Assembly: GCF_943169635.2 (NCBI RefSeq)
Contig: NZ_OW968186.1
Coordinates: 372,001 to 436,000, forward strand
Length of the DNA: 64,000 nucleotides
Reading direction: 5' to 3'
Origin: Fenollaria sporofastidiosus
Lineage (GTDB): Bacteria; Bacillota; Clostridia; Tissierellales; Peptoniphilaceae
Shown: positions 61,561 to 64,000 of the stretch, in pieces
Layout: every line of letters starts with the position of its first letter
Numbering within the stretch: the stretch's first letter is position 1
The notes under the pieces: generated by a model
Seen by the model: only the letters and a program-made list of their open reading frames with translations
Database searches by the model: none
Told to the model about the DNA's origin: nothing
Made by a program: the position numbers and the translations under genes

Positions 61561-62554
61561 TGTAATCTCCTCTCGAAAATTCTATCTCGTAGCCAAATTC
61601 TTTTAAATAATCATTTAGCGCGCGCACTCCTTCTATGGCTTCAAGGCCTGATGCCTTCTTGCCGTCATAAAGATTATAGCTCTCGCGTGCAAATTTTGGT
61701 GATACGTTGGGCATGATTACATTCGCCCCTGATAATATACCCAATTTTCTACCATTATCATCAATAGTATTTAAGGCAGTCGTCGATGGTATTAGTGCCT
61801 TGGGGTGCTCAAGCCTTAGAACTGCGAGTAATTTGCGTGTCATCTCGACCGTGCCGTGTGGATAAGATTCAAAGCGTGTGCCCTTCGATGGTATGAAAGG
61901 ACCCATGCCTATCATCGCTGGATCGATGTCTCTGATTAATTTTACGTCCTTGATATAAGAGTCAACACTTGTATATGGCGCTCCGACCATGAAGCCGGTG
62001 CCGACTTGGTAGCCAAGCTCCTTTAAGTCGTAGATGGCCCTTAGTCTCCTCTCAAGGCTTTGCTCAGCTGGGTGCAGCTTTTTAAATATCTCAGCGTCCG
62101 CCGTCTCGTGTCTTAGTAAAAATCTGTCTGCCCCTGCGTCCTTGAACATCTTGTAGGCTTCTTTACTCCTCACACCTAAGGATAAGGTGATGGCTGCATC
62201 ATAAGTCTCATGCAAATGGCTTATGATACGCGCAAAGGCCTCGTCAGTAAAGTGCATGTCCTCGCCGCCTTGCAAGACGAAGGTTCTAAAGCCTGCCTCA
62301 TATGCAGACTCTACCGCTGAGTAGATCTCTTCCTCTTTTAAGCGAAACCTCTTAACACTCGTCTTCGTCCTGTTGATGCCGCAGTAGTAGCAGCCTTCTT
62401 TGCAATAGTTAGAAAACTCTATCAAGGCTCTTATGTAGATCTTGTTCGAAAAAGTAGCCTTGGCCGCCTCGCGTGCCCTACTGTATAGCTCTTCTAAAAA
62501 AACATTATCCTCAGTAAGAAGTATCTCTCTTAGCTCCATATCCGTAAATATCAT
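61553..62554 (-). CDS. hydE: [FeFe]-hydrogenase maturase HydE
   Basis: The 333-residue radical-SAM enzyme has CX3CX2C in SNYCKEGCYYCGINR (about residues 50-60), the LQGGEDMHF loop, and AYTSVDSYIKD-type BATS-domain features near the C-terminus. HydE provides the dithiolamine-containing precursor in H-cluster assembly. Its start shares bases with the stop of the preceding gene. Confidence 0.94.
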   Translation of the reverse strand: MIFTDMELREILLTEDNVFLEELYSRAREAAKATFSNKIYIRALIEFSNYCKEGCYYCGINRTKTSVKRFRLKEEEIYSAVESAYEAGFRTFVLQGGEDMHFTDEAFARIISHLHETYDAAITLSLGVRSKEAYKMFKDAGADRFLLRHETADAEIFKKLHPAEQSLERRLRAIYDLKELGYQVGTGFMVGAPYTSVDSYIKDVKLIRDIDPAMIGMGPFIPSKGTRFESYPHGTVEMTRKLLAVLRLEHPKALIPSTTALNTIDDNGRKLGILSGANVIMPNVSPKFARESYNLYDGKKASGLEAIEGVRALNDYLKEFGYEIEFSRGDYNV

Positions 62555-63441
62555 TATACGCCCTCCAAATCAAAGTTTGGCGTGTAGTTCTTGCCGTCTT
62601 GCTTGTCTTGAACAAAGGCCTTCGATATGCCAAGGTTCACTGCATAGTCGACGAAGCTGTCGTACTCAAGATCGCTTACTGTCCTGTTAATCTTCTTATA
62701 CTCCTTTGCCTTGAACATAGGTTGGTACTGATTCATTAGTGAGAATATCACGCTGTCGCCATACTTACCATATAGAAGGCGAAGCACTTTCTTTGCATCG
62801 AAGTATAGATTAGGAAGCAAAAGTAGACGTATGATGACGCCCTTCTTCATTAAGCCGTCTCGGACTACTACCTCAGGGACTTGCCTGTGCATCTCGTCTA
62901 TGGCATCAAGCGCGTACTGTCTATAGTGCGGCGCGTGTGAGAACTCATTGGCGTAGCTGTCAGAGAAGTATTTGAAGTCGGCTAGGTAGACATCTATGAG
63001 CCCTTCGAGACTGGCTATGGCCTCTTTGAGCTCGTAGCTGTTTGTGTTGTAAACGAAGGGTAGGTCGAAGCCTTTCTCCTTCGCCATAACGATGGCGTCT
63101 TTGATAAGATGAGAAAAGTGCATAGGAGAGACTAGGTTTATGTTGTGAACGCCCCTTGCTTTAAGCTCGAAGAAGATCTCTACGAGCCTTTCTTTGCTTA
63201 TGTACTTAAATGGAGCGTCTTTGTTTTGCGAGATCTCGTAGTTTTGGCAGAAGACACATGAGAGGTTGCATCCTGCGAAGAAGATGGTACCCGAACCACG
63301 TGTGCCTGATATAACAGGCTCTTCAAATATATGCACGCTCGCCTTTGAAACGGCAAGCTCGTTTTTCATTCTGCACACACCAAGTTTTTCGTCTCTATCT
63401 ATGCCGCACTTACGCGGACACAAATTACATATATACATCAT
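62554..63441 (-). CDS. Radical-SAM protein, PflA/COG1313-like
   Basis: In this 295-residue protein the N-terminal ICNLCPRKCGIDRDEKLGVC is an extra cysteine motif. The radical-SAM CX3CX2C is in AGCNLSCVFCQNYEISQ (about residues 56-72). This type is related to pyruvate-formate-lyase activators and to the AmmeMemoRadiSam-linked proteins. It is the first gene of the hydEGF operon, so a role in hydrogenase or another glycyl-radical activation is plausible, but not shown. Confidence 0.85.
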   Translation of the reverse strand: MMYICNLCPRKCGIDRDEKLGVCRMKNELAVSKASVHIFEEPVISGTRGSGTIFFAGCNLSCVFCQNYEISQNKDAPFKYISKERLVEIFFELKARGVHNINLVSPMHFSHLIKDAIVMAKEKGFDLPFVYNTNSYELKEAIASLEGLIDVYLADFKYFSDSYANEFSHAPHYRQYALDAIDEMHRQVPEVVVRDGLMKKGVIIRLLLLPNLYFDAKKVLRLLYGKYGDSVIFSLMNQYQPMFKAKEYKKINRTVSDLEYDSFVDYAVNLGISKAFVQDKQDGKNYTPNFDLEGV

Positions 63442-63492
63442 ATCACCAAGTTTATTATATAACTAATAAAGGATTATTGTCAATAATATGTA

Positions 63493-63521
63493 TTGACATA
63501 GCTCTTATTGAAAGATATAAT
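63493..63521 (+). promoter_or_regulatory. Consensus promoter of the AbrB-like gene
   Basis: TTGACA (63493-63498), 17-bp spacer, TATAAT (63516-63521): a perfect consensus pair, 42 bp before the ATG. Confidence 0.92.
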
Positions 63522-63562
63522 ATAATTAGAAAGTAAGAAATTCTAACTAAGGAGGTAAGGCT

Positions 63563-63820
63563 ATGTTAGTTGAATTAAAAGCTAAGTCGCAAGTGACTAT
63601 ACCTAAGGAAATAGTGAGCTTGATGAATTTGAATCAAGGAGATAAGTTTGAAATTGTTGAGGAAGATGGTAGGATAGTTTTGATCCCACTAGAAGTCTAC
63701 CCAAAGAATGTGATAGATGAACTAAAGGCCTCAGTTGAAGATATAAAGACATCGATAGACAAAGGCGAAAGGCCAGTCTTTGATTCGATAGATGCCTTGT
63801 TCGAAGAGCTTGAGAAGTAA
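63563..63820 (+). CDS. AbrB/MazE-type DNA-binding protein
   Basis: The 85-residue protein has the swapped-hairpin SpoVT-AbrB domain at its start (MLVELKAKSQVTIPKEIVSL, then NQGDKFEIVEEDGRIVLIPL). It is followed by an acidic, helical tail (about 48-85). Similar proteins act as antitoxins or as transcription regulators. No toxin gene follows, so the antitoxin role is unsupported. RBS AAGGAGG with optimal spacing. Confidence 0.9.
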   Translation: MLVELKAKSQVTIPKEIVSLMNLNQGDKFEIVEEDGRIVLIPLEVYPKNVIDELKASVEDIKTSIDKGERPVFDSIDALFEELEK

Positions 63821-63830
63821 TGTATTAAAA

Positions 63831-63860
63831 AATGCTAGAGACATCTCTAGCATTCTTTTA
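63831..63860. terminator. Bidirectional terminator
   Basis: 11-bp perfect stem (63831-63841 with 63844-63854) between the AbrB-like gene and the convergent ORF at the window end. Confidence 0.85.
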
Positions 63861-64000
63861 TTTCATCAAGCTCCTTATCAAGCTTCATTATTAAATTTTC
63901 TATACTTGTTCTAAAGCTCCTCACCTCGTCAAGCTTCTCTCTAATCTCTTTTGCAACTCTCACATCGGTAAAGATATTATCAAAGTATATGTCTGCAATA
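63847..64000 (-). CDS. C-terminal part of a hypothetical protein (cut by window)
   Basis: Minus-strand frame open to the window edge; the 50 visible residues read IADIYFDNIFTDVRVAKEIR and end in a helical, Lys/Glu-rich tail (LIMKLDKELDEIKEC). The stop codon lies within the terminator. No family recognisable from this part. Confidence 0.6.
   Translation of the reverse strand, partial: IADIYFDNIFTDVRVAKEIREKLDEVRSFRTSIENLIMKLDKELDEIKEC

Noticed and set aside
63563..63820. Antitoxin of a toxin-antitoxin pair
   Set aside because: No toxin gene follows; a terminator and a convergent ORF do.
1..64000. CRISPR array, tRNA or rRNA genes
   Set aside because: No regularly spaced repeats of 25-40 bp and no recognisable tRNA or rRNA segments were seen.

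Overview
The window is AT-rich, tightly packed DNA in short co-directional operons with strong AGGAGG ribosome binding sites. It looks like a strictly anaerobic low-GC Firmicute of the Clostridia/Tissierellia type. The support is a complete hydE-hydG-hydF set for [FeFe]-hydrogenase maturation, a grdX gene tied to glycine-reductase (Stickland) metabolism, whiA, and a probable selenoprotein. The species cannot be named from this sequence.

Layout. 0-8.3 kb holds a GNAT gene, a DUF4143 ATPase boxed by 41-bp palindromic elements, a zinc uptake operon (zinT-znuA-znuC-znuB), a phosphoesterase and small membrane genes. 8.3-12.4 kb is a TetR-controlled pair of ABC exporter-type half transporters. 12.9-18.0 kb is a compact three-gene cassette: a ParB-like protein, a PLD-nuclease/SNF2-helicase fusion and a cytosine-C5 DNA methyltransferase. 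I read it as a probable restriction or defence system that does not match a named type I can identify. 18.2-27 kb is a run of small housekeeping or accessory genes: GNATs, NUDIX, VanZ, nucleoside phosphorylase, LD-carboxypeptidase and a HEAT-repeat DNA repair protein.

26-44 kb is an accessory region built from mobile-element debris. It has a broken large serine recombinase, an IS3-family remnant, tails resembling the rlmD/rumA C-terminus (probable old integration sites) and a chimeric relic of three genes. It also carries a second TetR/ABC-pair operon that copies the promoter-operator geometry of the first. Beyond that is a visibly GC-richer operon of an ECF transporter (S, T and double ATPase) plus two more ABC half transporters, divergent from an AraC regulator, probably for metal-chelate uptake. 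44-55.6 kb returns to core genes: rlmD-like, grdX, whiA, NUDIX, an M29 aminopeptidase, a NERD protein and a B3/B4-domain protein. A HesB/IscA-like gene there has an in-frame TGA that is probably selenocysteine.

55.7-59 kb is the richest non-coding stretch. It contains a candidate structured RNA of about 540 nt with its own promoter and terminator. It also contains a fluoride riboswitch whose likely target, a cation/proton antiporter, lies about 530 bp away behind inserted repeats. Several families of short hairpin repeats fill the rest; one element is inserted inside another. 59-63.4 kb is hydF-hydG-hydE with a fourth radical-SAM gene in one overlapping operon. The window ends with an AbrB-like gene and a truncated ORF. 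I found no tRNA, rRNA or CRISPR array.
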